Assembly: GCA_023428245.1 (NCBI GenBank)
Contig: JAEYYX010000042.1
Span: 1 to 48,899, forward strand
Length of the DNA: 48,899 nt
Source: Pseudomonadota bacterium
Lineage (GTDB): Bacteria; Myxococcota_A; Polyangia; Polyangiales; Polyangiaceae
Reading direction: 5' to 3'
Positions 1 through 8,587 of the stretch are shown one piece after another (within the stretch, counting starts at the first letter, position 1; each line of letters starts with the position of its first letter). The notes under the pieces were generated by a model that saw nothing but the letters and a program-made list of their open reading frames with translations, was not told where the DNA came from and made no database searches. Made by a program: the position numbers and the translations under genes.

Positions 1-75
1 AGAGCCACCGATTCGAGAGCCACCGATTCGAGAGCCACCGATTCGAGAGCCACCGATTCGAGAGCCACCGATTCG
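1..75. repeat. 15-bp tandem repeat, five perfect copies at window edge
   Basis: Five identical head-to-tail copies of AGAGCCACCGATTCG run from the first base of the window and break off at AGGGC after position 75, so the array may continue to the left. The unit is a multiple of three and has no stop in the plus frame, where it reads RATDS. There are no spacers, so it is not a CRISPR array. It lies just past the 3' end of the GH5 gene. Confidence 0.95.
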
Positions 76-93
76 AGGGCTGAGTCCCCCTAG
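1..93 (+). CDS. possible 3' end of a gene with RATDS repeats (partial)
   Basis: The plus-strand frame starting at base 1 is open through the 15-bp repeats. It encodes five RATDS pentapeptides followed by RAESP and a TAG stop at 91-93, which overlaps the opposing stop codon of the GH5 gene by two bases. It could be the repetitive C-terminus of a convergent gene lying mostly outside the window. It could equally be a noncoding minisatellite that happens to be open, since every frame of this unit lacks stops. No domain or start can be seen. Confidence 0.2.
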   Translation, partial: RATDSRATDSRATDSRATDSRATDSRAESP

Positions 94-1451
94 CGACAGG
101 CGTCGTTGATCTGATCGTCGCCGGTCCAGTCGCACTCCCCTGCGATACAGTCGACAAGGTTATTGGAGAACCGGTTCTGGCCATGGTCGTAGACCTTGAA
201 CCAACCGCCGTCATCCCAAAGAGCTGTCGGTTGACCATGCTCGCGGGCATGCACGCTGTCGAAGGTCTGGTACCACTTTCGAACGTTGTTGCAGCTGAGA
301 TCGTTCTTGCGACTACCCCAGCCCACGCCCCACTCACCGATGTAAACAGGCATGCCCTGGCCGATTCCCTTGGCCCAGGTGGCCATTTGGACCATCGGCT
401 TCGACTGGTTCTCTTGAGTCCAGGGGTGAGCGAGCGAACCGTCGTCTGTCCCACAGAACTCCCAGGGATCGTAGTGGTGGAAGGTCACCATCAGATAGTC
501 GTCGAGGCCGCCTCCAACCTCATCCAAACTCGTCCAAACCTCAGGGACCTCGTGGGCCCCGAACCATTGGTTCCCGCCAAAGAGGATGATCCGCTTCGGA
601 TCGACCTTCCGGATCTCGTCGTAGGCGAGACCGGTCATCCGCCGCAGGTCGGCAGCGGGCATCGCGGTCCCATCCCGCTTGTGGGGCTCGTTCAAGATCT
701 CGAAGAGGAGCCGATGGTCGTGATCCTTGAAGATATCGCTGATGTCCTTCCAGAGCTGCTGGAGGACGGTGGCTCGGCTCTCCGTCTTGAGCGTGTCTTC
801 GTGGTGTGTGTTGATGATGACGTAGAGTCCCGGCTTCGACAGCGCATAGTCGACGACGGAGATGATCTCTCGGAGTCGCTGATGCCCCCGATTCACAACA
901 CCTGTCGCGGCGTCTTGTACGAGCCGGTCACCACCAACATTTTCGGTCCAAGTGATCGGGATCCGGAGGTTCCGGAACCCTCGCTCATAGTACGCATCGA
1001 TCTTCGGACGCGCCGCCGCGAGCGTTCGAGAATGTTGTGTGCTCTCGAACATCTGCCCGAGGTTCACCCCCTTCCCCATCGCCGCAGCCGCAACCACCGC
1101 CCCATCGCTGGGCACGTTTCTCTGGCCACCGCTCGCGCTACCGCCCGTGGCATTGTCGCTCCCGCCCACTGGGCTCGCTCCGCCACTCGCGATCCCTCCG
1201 CCGCTCCCGCCGCCACCAGTTGTCCCGTTCGGCTGAGCACCGCTACCGAAGGCGCCTCCCGTCGCGGGCGCTCCGCCCCCCGGCGCTCCGCCCCCCGGCG
1301 CCGCCCCCCCAGAGCCGAGAGGTCCGCCGCCACCCGCCGCCGCGATCCCACCGGCGCCTGTGCCGTCAGCAGGGGGGCCCTCAGACGCGGAACTGCACGC
1401 CAAAGCAAAGGCGAGGAGAGAACAAGCAAGGCAGGCAGGGCGTCGAAGCAT
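90..1451 (-). CDS. secreted GH5 endoglucanase (cellulase-like) lipoprotein
   Basis: This 453-residue protein has a short hydrophobic signal ending at a lipid-type Cys19, a Gly/Ala/Ser-rich linker to about residue 115, and then a glycoside hydrolase family 5 catalytic domain. Visible GH5 marks are the THHED segment (His216-His217), the acid/base in ILNEP (Glu255) and the nucleophile in YIGEWG (Glu373). GH5 enzymes hydrolyse beta-1,4-glucans or mannans by a retaining mechanism; the subfamily and exact substrate cannot be told here. It is probably anchored on the cell surface or in the outer membrane with the linker as a tether. It is divergent from the copper-storage gene at 1595 and stands alone. 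The linker DNA contains short near-repeats such as two copies of GGCGCTCCGCCCCCC. Confidence 0.88.
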   Translation of the reverse strand: MLRRPACLACSLLAFALACSSASEGPPADGTGAGGIAAAGGGGPLGSGGAAPGGGAPGGGAPATGGAFGSGAQPNGTTGGGGSGGGIASGGASPVGGSDNATGGSASGGQRNVPSDGAVVAAAAMGKGVNLGQMFESTQHSRTLAAARPKIDAYYERGFRNLRIPITWTENVGGDRLVQDAATGVVNRGHQRLREIISVVDYALSKPGLYVIINTHHEDTLKTESRATVLQQLWKDISDIFKDHDHRLLFEILNEPHKRDGTAMPAADLRRMTGLAYDEIRKVDPKRIILFGGNQWFGAHEVPEVWTSLDEVGGGLDDYLMVTFHHYDPWEFCGTDDGSLAHPWTQENQSKPMVQMATWAKGIGQGMPVYIGEWGVGWGSRKNDLSCNNVRKWYQTFDSVHAREHGQPTALWDDGGWFKVYDHGQNRFSNNLVDCIAGECDWTGDDQINDACR

Positions 1452-1594
1452 GCGTTTTCGCTATCACTGGATTTGGGGTCAAACTTCGCGGAATCTGTTC
1501 GAAGGGAGATTGAGGGAGAGGCAGAAGCAACAAGCCTCTCGAGCCCCCGTCCCCAAGTTTGCTTTTTCTCATGGGAAGCGCGGAAGATACCCGG

Positions 1595-2083
1595 ATGCAA
1601 CGCCGAGAAGTCCTCCAAGTCGCCACCGCCACGGCCCTCGCCCACAGCCTCGTCAGCGCACTCGGCTGCGGCGCAGCCCCGACCCAAGCTACTCCGGAGT
1701 CTCCGAAGCCCGAGCCCGCGCCCCCCGCGCCCCAGGGCAGCTCCCCTGTCACGGAAGCTCTCGCGCGAGCGGCCGAGGCCGCTGCCCACTGTGCCGTGAC
1801 TGGCGAGATCTGCCTCGAGCACTGTATCCGTGACCTCTCGAGCGGAAGCCGCATGATGGCCGACTGCGCGAAGGTCGTGCAGCAGATGATTCCTCTCTGT
1901 CGCGCGCTCGCGAGTCTCGCCGCGATGGGCTCGCCCTACGCCAAGGAGGTCGCGGCGCTCTGCAGTCGCGCCTGCGCCGAGTGTCACGCAGAGTGCAAGA
2001 AGCACGCGGGTCACCATAAGGAGTGTAAGGCATGCGCCGAGGCTTGCGCTGCCTGCAAAGAAGCCTGCGACGCGCTCGTCTGA
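1595..2083 (+). CDS. Csp1-like copper storage protein, Tat-exported
   Basis: This 162-residue protein starts MQRREVLQ, a twin-arginine type signal, and the hydrophobic stretch ends at ALGCG, which could also be a lipid-attachment site. After a Pro/Ala-rich spacer comes a helical domain with fourteen Cys residues, many in CxxC or CxxxC spacing (for example RACAECHAEC and KACAEACAACKEAC), plus a few His. This is the pattern of the Csp four-helix bundle (DUF326-like), whose inward Cys bind many Cu(I) ions; exported Csp1 stores copper for copper enzymes in methanotrophs. The start at 1595 is preferred because GGAAG lies eight bases upstream; an in-frame ATG at 1571 has no such site. A lipoprotein follows 24 bases downstream. 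Confidence 0.85.
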   Translation: MQRREVLQVATATALAHSLVSALGCGAAPTQATPESPKPEPAPPAPQGSSPVTEALARAAEAAAHCAVTGEICLEHCIRDLSSGSRMMADCAKVVQQMIPLCRALASLAAMGSPYAKEVAALCSRACAECHAECKKHAGHHKECKACAEACAACKEACDALV

Positions 2084-2107
2084 GACAGAAAGCAGAAGTC
2101 TCGGACA

Positions 2108-3058
2108 ATGCTTTGCAGGAAAAGCTTTCTCTCCACTCTCGGTCTCATCACCGTTCTCGCCCTTACAAGCTGCGCCCCGGCCCCGCGCGGGGCCTTCAGC
2201 GCTTCCGGGTATCAGAGCCGCGCATACGGCTATAGCGTGGTCGCGCTCCCCGATGGCCAGGTCCTGCCGTCCTCCTGGCAGCTCGACAACTACTACTTCC
2301 ACCCGAACGGACGCCTCCTCCCGAAGACGGCCGACGGCTATCTGGTCAAACTTCACCTCGATATCGACGGTGACGGGAACTACGAGACGAGTCGGAAGGA
2401 GCACACGTACGACCTCCGCTATAAGAATCTCGTCGACGAAGGCGTGATCTTTCTGCGCACGATCCCGATCTCGACGCACCTGAGACACAAGAAGCTCGAG
2501 TCGTTGATGGACGGCTACATCGAGTACATCACGGGCGCTGGCTACGAGATCGTGACCTTCGGGAAGTCTCCCGTGATCATCGAGAAGCGCTACGCGGCGA
2601 TGGCGGTCGAGAGGAGCGACGTCACCTTAGCCGGCCTGCCCGCGCACCAAGTCACTCTCGAGGTCGCGAACTTGGATCAGCTCGAGCTCGATCCAAGCGC
2701 GAGAAAAACGCGGGTGCGGCTCTTGCTCCTCCACACGAACTTCGGCTACCGAGTCCTCACGGGTCGAGGGCCGGTCGATGTGCCCGTCGTCATGTTCGCG
2801 GGCTATGCGAACCAGCCACAAGACTTCGAAACCGGGCTCAAAGACTTCGACGACCTTTTATCCCGCGTCGTCATCGATGGGCAGCGCGGCTACGACGGTC
2901 CACCTCGGATCAGTTCCCCACCCGCCGCTCCGGTGACAGCCCATCCTCTGCGCTCCCCTGGGTCCGCGAGCCGAGCGCCCGGCGAGGAAACAACGGCCCA
3001 GCCCGAGGCGACAGCCGCTCCAGAGAATGCACCGGAAGCAATAGTCCCCTCGAACTGA
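2108..3058 (+). CDS. lipoprotein of unknown function, co-directional with csp
   Basis: The 316-residue product has a clear lipoprotein signal (LALTSC, Cys22). The mature part has an N-terminal segment with a calcium-site-like DIDGDGNYE stretch near residue 90, then an alpha/beta region, and a Pro/Ala/Glu-rich tail over the last 50 residues. I do not recognise the family. It begins 24 bases after the Csp1-like gene and is probably co-transcribed with it, so a role in envelope copper handling is possible but only inferred from position. It contains few Cys and no obvious metal-binding cluster. Confidence 0.75.
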   Translation: MLCRKSFLSTLGLITVLALTSCAPAPRGAFSASGYQSRAYGYSVVALPDGQVLPSSWQLDNYYFHPNGRLLPKTADGYLVKLHLDIDGDGNYETSRKEHTYDLRYKNLVDEGVIFLRTIPISTHLRHKKLESLMDGYIEYITGAGYEIVTFGKSPVIIEKRYAAMAVERSDVTLAGLPAHQVTLEVANLDQLELDPSARKTRVRLLLLHTNFGYRVLTGRGPVDVPVVMFAGYANQPQDFETGLKDFDDLLSRVVIDGQRGYDGPPRISSPPAAPVTAHPLRSPGSASRAPGEETTAQPEATAAPENAPEAIVPSN

Positions 3059-3096
3059 CTGGCAACTCGAGCGGCGACTGTCTCATTTCCGACAAC

Positions 3097-3606
3097 TCAC
3101 GACTCGTTCAAGAAAGATAGCTTGGTCCGGTATTTTCCTTGGAGCACGTTGTAGTGCTCCTGGGAAAGGCCGAGCGCGGTGCTCATGTTCCGGAGACTCG
3201 CAACCTCTGCATGGGTGATCGCGCCGTCCGCCGCAGCCATGCCAAGCAGCGCATCGAGCACTTCGAAGCGTCCTTCTTCGGGAAGCTCTTCCCGGAGCGT
3301 GCGCGTGAAACGGGGAACAAACGAGGTGCTCAGCCGAAGGGCCTGCTCCTTGAGAACCTCGACCACAGCTTCGACGTGTTCGGCCGGAAAGCCGTGGATC
3401 CTTCCGAGTTCAGCCCGAAGATGGTCCGCTTCGGCGGCGCTGATCTTCCGATCCGCATAGGCCACCGCGGACAAAAGGCCCGCGATCGCCGTCACGATGC
3501 GCACCATGGTCGGCTCAACGTCGCCCAGCGCTCGCTGCACGGCTTCTCTCAGGATCTCATCGCTCTCGAGCGGTAAGGGGCCTTTCTTCGATCGCGACCA
3601 GAACAT
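3097..3606 (-). CDS. TerB-like (tellurite resistance B / DjlA-N type) protein
   Basis: The 169-residue all-helical protein carries two acidic repeats typical of the TerB fold: YADRKISAAEAD near residue 55 and AAADGAITHAEVASLRN near residue 125. TerB domains are cytoplasmic helical modules, some metal-binding, found in tellurite-resistance operons and as accessory domains of J-proteins. No other ter gene is nearby. The open frame runs on upstream to 3885, but that part has atypical composition, so ATG at 3606 (MFWSRSKKG) is taken as the start; no strong ribosome site decides it. It converges with the lipoprotein ending at 3058. Confidence 0.7.
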   Translation of the reverse strand: MFWSRSKKGPLPLESDEILREAVQRALGDVEPTMVRIVTAIAGLLSAVAYADRKISAAEADHLRAELGRIHGFPAEHVEAVVEVLKEQALRLSTSFVPRFTRTLREELPEEGRFEVLDALLGMAAADGAITHAEVASLRNMSTALGLSQEHYNVLQGKYRTKLSFLNES

Positions 3607-4061
3607 CCGTTCGGGGAGTGTACGAAGTCGAACCCCGAGCGCAAACCGCAGCGTAAAAGTCCCGAGACGACTCGATTCCTCCTCTCCTTTCCGTGCGCAG
3701 CCAAGGCCATAGCGACGGGAACCCTTTCGAGCTTTCGTCTCCTGGCTAAGGACGGCATACCCCCGAACCATTCGCAAAATAGTACCACTCAGATATTTGC
3801 GATCCGTGAGCGGGCGAGGCGGACTCGTGTCCGGGCCCGCGCTCGCGAGCCATAAAGCGCACGCCCTCGCGACACCAGCGAGCACAGGAAGGCCAGACTC
3901 GCGGAGCCACAGCGGAAGGGCTCATCCAGCCCGAGAAAGACGCCATAGCAGAGCCGCCCCGGCGCGGCTAAGATGTCGCCGATGCTCGAGCTTTGGCCCA
4001 CTCTCCGGCGCTTCGTCAGCCCCGAAGGCGCATTGGGCCCACTCCCCCCCCAGGTAGCACC
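3607..4061. other. divergent intergenic region with imperfect inverted repeat
   Basis: This 455-base stretch separates the TerB-like gene from the flippase. Open frames on both strands here look like shadows. The main structure is an inverted repeat at 3773-3801, CGCAAAATA and TATTTGCG separated by 12 bases, in a locally AT-rich patch. It could be an operator or promoter element for either gene. No convincing -35/-10 pair was found. Confidence 0.35.
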
Positions 4062-5453
4062 ATGAGCGGACTCGCATGGCTCGCTCGACTCGTTCCCTTC
4101 AAGGGATTGCTGAAGAGGATCCTTCGATCCAAAGAGGATCGTTACGTCGCGCTCGACACCACCGCTTCGCTCCTGGCGCAAGCGTCCATGATGTTCACGA
4201 CCTTCGCGCTGGTCCGCCTGCTCATTCTCCACCTCGGTGAGAAGAAGTACGGCACATGGGCGACGCTCGGCTCCATCGTCGCGCTAGTCAGCTTGATCCA
4301 GATTGGGGTCGGGCCCGGGCTCACCAATGCTTTGAGCCACGTCTCACGCGAGCACCCCGAACGAGGGCGACCTATTGTCTCGAGTGCGCTCGCTATCCAG
4401 GTCTCCGTGGCCGCTCTGGGCTCTTTATTGGCCCTCGGTCTCCTGGGAGGGCTCGAGCTGAGCCAGTTCATTGACCTGAGCGCTACTGAGGCCGAATCGG
4501 CGGACCTGCGTGCGGCGTTCTTGATCTTGGCCGTGGGCAGCTTCTTGCGGCTGCCGACCGTGATCCCCGGATGCGTGTATCGAGCCCGGCTCGAAGGCTA
4601 CAAGGATAGCTGGATTCAAGTCGCGGGCTCTTTGGTGTTCCTCGCTGGCGCGGTGCTCGCGCTCTACCTCGCGCCGGGCCTGACGTCGGTGTCGCTCGCG
4701 CAACAGGGAGGAATGCTCGCTTACGGGCTCCTCTCGTGTCTTTTTCTCTTTCGAAAGTATCCCGAACTGAGGCCGACCTTCGCGGCCATCGACACCGACC
4801 TCACGCGGAAGTTCCTGCGTGAGGGTCTACATGTCAGTTTCGTATCGATCGCAAGCTACGTCACGCTCTCTCTCGACAACGTGATCATCTCACAGCTCCA
4901 CGGCGTCGAAGCAGTCGCTTCCTACGCCGCCACCATGACCCTCGGCCAGATTGGCCAGCGTGTAACGCTTCGTATCCTCGACGCCTGTTGGCCCATGTGG
5001 TCGAAGGCCCTCGCGAATGGAGACCTAGACTGGCTGCAGAAGCACTATCGGCGCACCCAAAGACTCATTGCGCTCGTCACGTTCGGGAGCGCAGCCTTCA
5101 TGGTTGTCTTAGGACAATTCTTGGTCCGCATCTGGACTGGCAGTGAACGTGTCGTCCCGAGCACAGCGCTCCTCTGGGCCATCGCCGCGCTTTTCGTCAG
5201 CCTGGGGCTCTCCTCAGCACCGGCGCGTCTCGTCCTCGCCGCGGGAGCGATGAACGTCGTCTCGCGGGTGGCCATGGTAAACGCAATCGTCAGCGCTCTC
5301 GCCTCGATCGCGCTCGGCAAGGCGTTTGGCGTAGCAGGTGTGGCCTGGGGCACGGTCGTCGCTTACTCGCTCACCACTTGGGTGTACGTTCGCTTCATGC
5401 GAAGCCACATCCGAGAGCTCGCCGCAAAAACGCCGGACATCGCGGGGTCCTAG
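4062..5453 (+). CDS. Wzx-like polysaccharide flippase (MOP superfamily)
   Basis: The 463-residue protein is hydrophobic throughout with about twelve membrane segments, the arrangement of the Wzx/PST branch of the MOP exporters. It begins with a basic cytoplasmic stretch (KRILRSKEDRY) and contains LGEKKYGTWATLGSIVAL, similar to other O-antigen and exopolysaccharide flippases. Such proteins move lipid-linked oligosaccharides across the inner membrane. ATG at 4062 is chosen over the upstream in-frame start at 3993 because the intervening residues are low-complexity and an AGG lies just ahead of 4062. It converges with a methyltransferase, glycosyltransferase and epimerase operon, which together make a small surface-glycan cassette. 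Confidence 0.85.
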   Translation: MSGLAWLARLVPFKGLLKRILRSKEDRYVALDTTASLLAQASMMFTTFALVRLLILHLGEKKYGTWATLGSIVALVSLIQIGVGPGLTNALSHVSREHPERGRPIVSSALAIQVSVAALGSLLALGLLGGLELSQFIDLSATEAESADLRAAFLILAVGSFLRLPTVIPGCVYRARLEGYKDSWIQVAGSLVFLAGAVLALYLAPGLTSVSLAQQGGMLAYGLLSCLFLFRKYPELRPTFAAIDTDLTRKFLREGLHVSFVSIASYVTLSLDNVIISQLHGVEAVASYAATMTLGQIGQRVTLRILDACWPMWSKALANGDLDWLQKHYRRTQRLIALVTFGSAAFMVVLGQFLVRIWTGSERVVPSTALLWAIAALFVSLGLSSAPARLVLAAGAMNVVSRVAMVNAIVSALASIALGKAFGVAGVAWGTVVAYSLTTWVYVRFMRSHIRELAAKTPDIAGS

Positions 5454-5521
5454 AGCGATGACTCGGAGCCCCGGCTCAGCGCTCTCGAATGACTGATTCC
5501 AGCGCGCGAACCCCACGCTCG

Positions 5522-6352
5522 CTATGCTGCTGTGGCTTGGTTTCGTCGGACCGCGAGGAACGTGTAGTGCCGGCCAGGCGTCCGGTCGAGGAGTGAACGC
5601 AAGCGATCTAGCCCTTGAGCGAGATAGGGCACTCGCGCCGCCGATCTCCTGATGAGACCGAGGCGACCGGGCCAAAGCGCTTCGGGCGAGGCCGGATAGT
5701 AGTTAATGACCGATTCGAAGGGACCGAATGCTCTCACGACATCGAGTCCGCCTCCCTCGAGGGCCTGCTTGTACTCACGCACCTGATAGGCAGCCTCTCC
5801 GCCATAAAGATGATGCAGCGGATGGCGAGCGAGAAACGCCGGCAGTTCCCGGGGCCCCCTGATCACGTGCTCACGAGCAAAGAGCGCGACCCCGCCGGGC
5901 CTCAAGACACGCCCCACCTCCTGCCCCAGCCGCGCAAGGTCTGCTGCATGGTGGAACACGGCTCGCCCGTAGACGACGTCGACGCTCGAGTCAGGCAGCG
6001 GGATCTGCTCGGCTGTCCCTGCCAGGGGAATGATCCCGCTTTGCACCGCCGCAAGCTCCTCGATCGCTCCCCGGCCCACGATCGGGCTTGGATCGGGCTC
6101 CAGGGCGTAGATCTTCGAGCCTACACGCGCAAAGGCGTAACTTGCGATGCCACGGCCGGCCCCGATCTCGAGAGCCACACCGGGCAGCCACTGGCCTAAG
6201 AGACTCAATGTCGCTGCGAACTCCTCGGAATCGGCGAAGCGACGTGCCGCGTCAAGTACCGGGTCGTCGTAGTAGGCATCGCGCACGAGAGCTTGGCGCT
6301 GCGGATCGCTTCTCAAGCTCAAGACGGCCTGTTCCCAGGTCAAACGGCTCAC
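5522..6352 (-). CDS. SAM-dependent methyltransferase (class I)
   Basis: The 276-residue protein has the Rossmann-fold SAM-binding motif LEIGAGRG at residues 61-68, an acidic residue ending the second strand (ALEPDPSP), and the later VLRPGGVALFAREHVI segment typical of the Methyltransf_11 family. It starts with GTG overlapping the stop of the upstream glycosyltransferase (GTGA), and GAGGAG sits eight bases before the start, so translational coupling is likely. From its neighbours it may methylate a sugar or glycolipid intermediate, but the sequence does not show the substrate. Confidence 0.85.
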   Translation of the reverse strand: MSRLTWEQAVLSLRSDPQRQALVRDAYYDDPVLDAARRFADSEEFAATLSLLGQWLPGVALEIGAGRGIASYAFARVGSKIYALEPDPSPIVGRGAIEELAAVQSGIIPLAGTAEQIPLPDSSVDVVYGRAVFHHAADLARLGQEVGRVLRPGGVALFAREHVIRGPRELPAFLARHPLHHLYGGEAAYQVREYKQALEGGGLDVVRAFGPFESVINYYPASPEALWPGRLGLIRRSAARVPYLAQGLDRLRSLLDRTPGRHYTFLAVRRNQATAA

Positions 6353-7497
6353 GAATCACACTCCTCGGCTAAGGCGAGAAACTCACGAGCCACCCTCGCG
6401 CGAGCAGCGTGATTCTGAGCGATGGCTTGAGCCTCCGCTTCTGCGTCATGACCTGGTCGAGGATCGTGAGCTCGCTCGACGAGGAGCGTCGCAAGCTCTG
6501 CCTGGTCGTCGTCGTCAAAGTAGAGCCCGCTCGGCGGCGCTTGTTCGATGTGAACGGGGAATTTGCTCATCAGGACCTGTTTGCCTAGGGCACGCGCGTC
6601 CTCGATCACCGTACTCCAACCCTCAAACTTCGACGGCTGGATCACGGCAAGGCACCCTCGGAAAAGCTGAATCTGGTCCGTTCTTGGGATCTGACCCACG
6701 ATGTGCATGTACCTGGTCAGCTCGAGCTCTTCGATGCGCTTTCGCAGTCCTCCCACGTAGTCGTGCGCACGAGGGTCATGAAAGCCACCGGTGAATACGA
6801 CGTGAACTGGGTCTCCTCGTCTCGCACATTCGCCAGCGGCTTCGATGACCAATCGGTGATTTTTATGAATCCAGAATTGGTTACTCACGAGAAAGAAGCG
6901 AGACGGGAGCTCGAAAGCCGCGACCACGGAGCTCGGTGGGATCCCGAGCCACTCGTCCTCAATCACGGAGGTGAAACGCAAGACCTTTGCCTTGTGCGCC
7001 CAATCCGGGAAAAACCGAGTAAAGTCGTCGGCCGCCATGCGACTGCTCAGGACCACACGATCGGCGCTCCGTGCGATGTTCAAGTGCGCTCGATCGCGCG
7101 CGGAGCGCTCTGTCTCCGAGAACAGCTCCGGGAGATAGCGATGTTGAAAATCGGGGATCCAGCCGGCCCCCGGACTCAAGCCGCGGGCTTGCGCGGATGC
7201 GGGATAAACGAAGTCGTAGCTGCGGAATCGCGAGGCCCATCGACCGCGAAATCTTCCAGTGATCCAGCCACCCGCCGCCCCCAGATTCCGACCGAACCGA
7301 CCCATCACCATCACGCGCTCGACAAGGTCCGCGACTGGCTCCGCGTGCTTCTCGGACCCTCGCGGAACTTGGAGTGTGATGTGGAGTCGAGCGCGCTCGT
7401 CGTGCGGAAGCGCGGCAAGGCAGCGAATCAGATTCTGGGTGTAGTAGACCCCGCCGAGCCAGCTATCGCCACCGAGAAGCCTGAGGCAAATGCGCAT
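6349..7497 (-). CDS. glycosyltransferase, GT4-like (GT-B fold)
   Basis: The 382-residue protein starts MRICLRLLGGDSWLGG, a typical N-terminal strand and Gly loop of GT-B enzymes. Near residue 290 it has VIQPSKFEGWSTVIEDARALG, the acidic donor-binding signature of family 4 transferases in its EGxSTVxxE form. Such enzymes move an activated sugar onto a growing glycan at the cytoplasmic face of the inner membrane. ATG at 7497 with GAGG six bases upstream is preferred to the GTG at 7509 that overlaps the epimerase stop. It is the middle gene of the epimerase, transferase and methyltransferase operon. Confidence 0.87.
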   Translation of the reverse strand: MRICLRLLGGDSWLGGVYYTQNLIRCLAALPHDERARLHITLQVPRGSEKHAEPVADLVERVMVMGRFGRNLGAAGGWITGRFRGRWASRFRSYDFVYPASAQARGLSPGAGWIPDFQHRYLPELFSETERSARDRAHLNIARSADRVVLSSRMAADDFTRFFPDWAHKAKVLRFTSVIEDEWLGIPPSSVVAAFELPSRFFLVSNQFWIHKNHRLVIEAAGECARRGDPVHVVFTGGFHDPRAHDYVGGLRKRIEELELTRYMHIVGQIPRTDQIQLFRGCLAVIQPSKFEGWSTVIEDARALGKQVLMSKFPVHIEQAPPSGLYFDDDDQAELATLLVERAHDPRPGHDAEAEAQAIAQNHAARARVAREFLALAEECDS

Positions 7498-7505
7498 CGC
7501 TCGCC

Positions 7506-8432
7506 TCACACTCCCAGTTCACTCTTGACCCAACGGGCGAGGTCTTCGATCCCCGTCTCTAGCGGCACGCTCGCGGCAAATCCGAGCGAACGGAGACGAC
7601 TAACATCAGCTCTCCAGTTCTGGGGGACGCCAGGCGAGAACTCACCATTAAAGACGATCTTTTTATCCGGGTTGACGGCGGAGACGATCTGCGTCGCGAG
7701 TTCACCGATCCGGACCTCCTCGCCGCTGGCCACGTTGACGACCTCACCCGTCCCAAGGGGGCTCTCCGCAAGGAGGAGAAGGGCGCGCGCCACGTCTTTT
7801 CCATGGATAAAATCGCGACTCTCGAGGCCACTGCCGCGCACCGTCACTACCTCATCGCAAACGGCTCGACGGGCAATGTCCCAAACAACCTGGCGGCGTA
7901 GCCCGACACCGTAGGCCGAGAATACACGGGCCACGACGGTCGAGACCGAGAGCAGCTCCGCATACTTTCGACAGGCGAGCTCGGCCTGGAGCTTGTGGTA
8001 ACCATAGGGGGAAAGGGGGCTCGGTGGAGCCGCCTCGCCGATCGGAAGCTCTTTCGGGTCCCCATAGACGGCCGCGCTCGATACCAGCACGAACTTCGCG
8101 CGCGATCTTACCCTTCGCATGGCCTCGAGCAGCTCGACGACCATGCCCGTGTTTTGCTCGTAGTCGAGGAGAGGCGTGAGGAAAGACGATTCAACGCTGG
8201 CGCTCCCCGCGCAGTGGAAGATGACGTCAGGCTGCGTCCTTTTCAGGAGCTCTTGGACATCCGGCGCCGGAAGAACGACCTGGTGGTATTCGGCAAGCCA
8301 GGGCAACGGCGCATTTTCACGCGCCCCACGTCCAAGACCCGTCGTCCGAACCTGTGCCCCGTGCAGGAGGCGCGCAAGCGATTGGCCGAGAAAGCCACTC
8401 ACGCCCGTGATCCACGCCGATCGGACTTGCAC
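7506..8432 (-). CDS. NAD-dependent sugar epimerase/dehydratase (extended SDR)
   Basis: The 308-residue protein opens with WITGVSGFLG, the TGxxGFxG nucleotide-binding motif of extended short-chain dehydrogenases. It contains VLVSSAAVYG and PYGYHK, the catalytic Ser/Thr strand and YxxxK pair. The C-terminal half has RDFIHGKDVARALLLL and the VVNVASG segment seen in GDP-mannose dehydratases, GalE and RmlB relatives. It probably makes a nucleotide sugar for the glycosyltransferase encoded immediately downstream. The start codon is GTG at 8432, with no strong ribosome site visible. It is the first gene of the three-gene operon. Confidence 0.87.
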   Translation of the reverse strand: MQVRSAWITGVSGFLGQSLARLLHGAQVRTTGLGRGARENAPLPWLAEYHQVVLPAPDVQELLKRTQPDVIFHCAGSASVESSFLTPLLDYEQNTGMVVELLEAMRRVRSRAKFVLVSSAAVYGDPKELPIGEAAPPSPLSPYGYHKLQAELACRKYAELLSVSTVVARVFSAYGVGLRRQVVWDIARRAVCDEVVTVRGSGLESRDFIHGKDVARALLLLAESPLGTGEVVNVASGEEVRIGELATQIVSAVNPDKKIVFNGEFSPGVPQNWRADVSRLRSLGFAASVPLETGIEDLARWVKSELGV

Positions 8433-8587
8433 GATGCTGCTATAGGGAGGTCTTTCGGAGCTGACAACTTGGGGGAGCGTGTCCGAGGATTGCGCGCCCG
8501 TCAGCCCAGAAAGCGGAGCGCCTCTGGCAGTTTTCGAAGACCATACGCATCGGAGTTGCTCTCGCGCCGGGTCGCGGTTCTTCCCGT

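Noticed and set aside
1..75. CRISPR array
   Set aside because: Units are 15 bases and directly adjacent with no spacers.
183..1799. Long open frame on the plus strand opposite the GH5 gene
   Set aside because: It is antisense to a gene with clear catalytic motifs, has no domain pattern and runs into the low-complexity linker.
3607..3885. Longer TerB-like protein starting at 3885
   Set aside because: The added residues have unnatural composition and no link to the TerB fold; kept as intergenic.
6703..7914. 403-residue plus-strand frame across the glycosyltransferase and epimerase genes
   Set aside because: Shadow of two genes with strong motifs on the minus strand.
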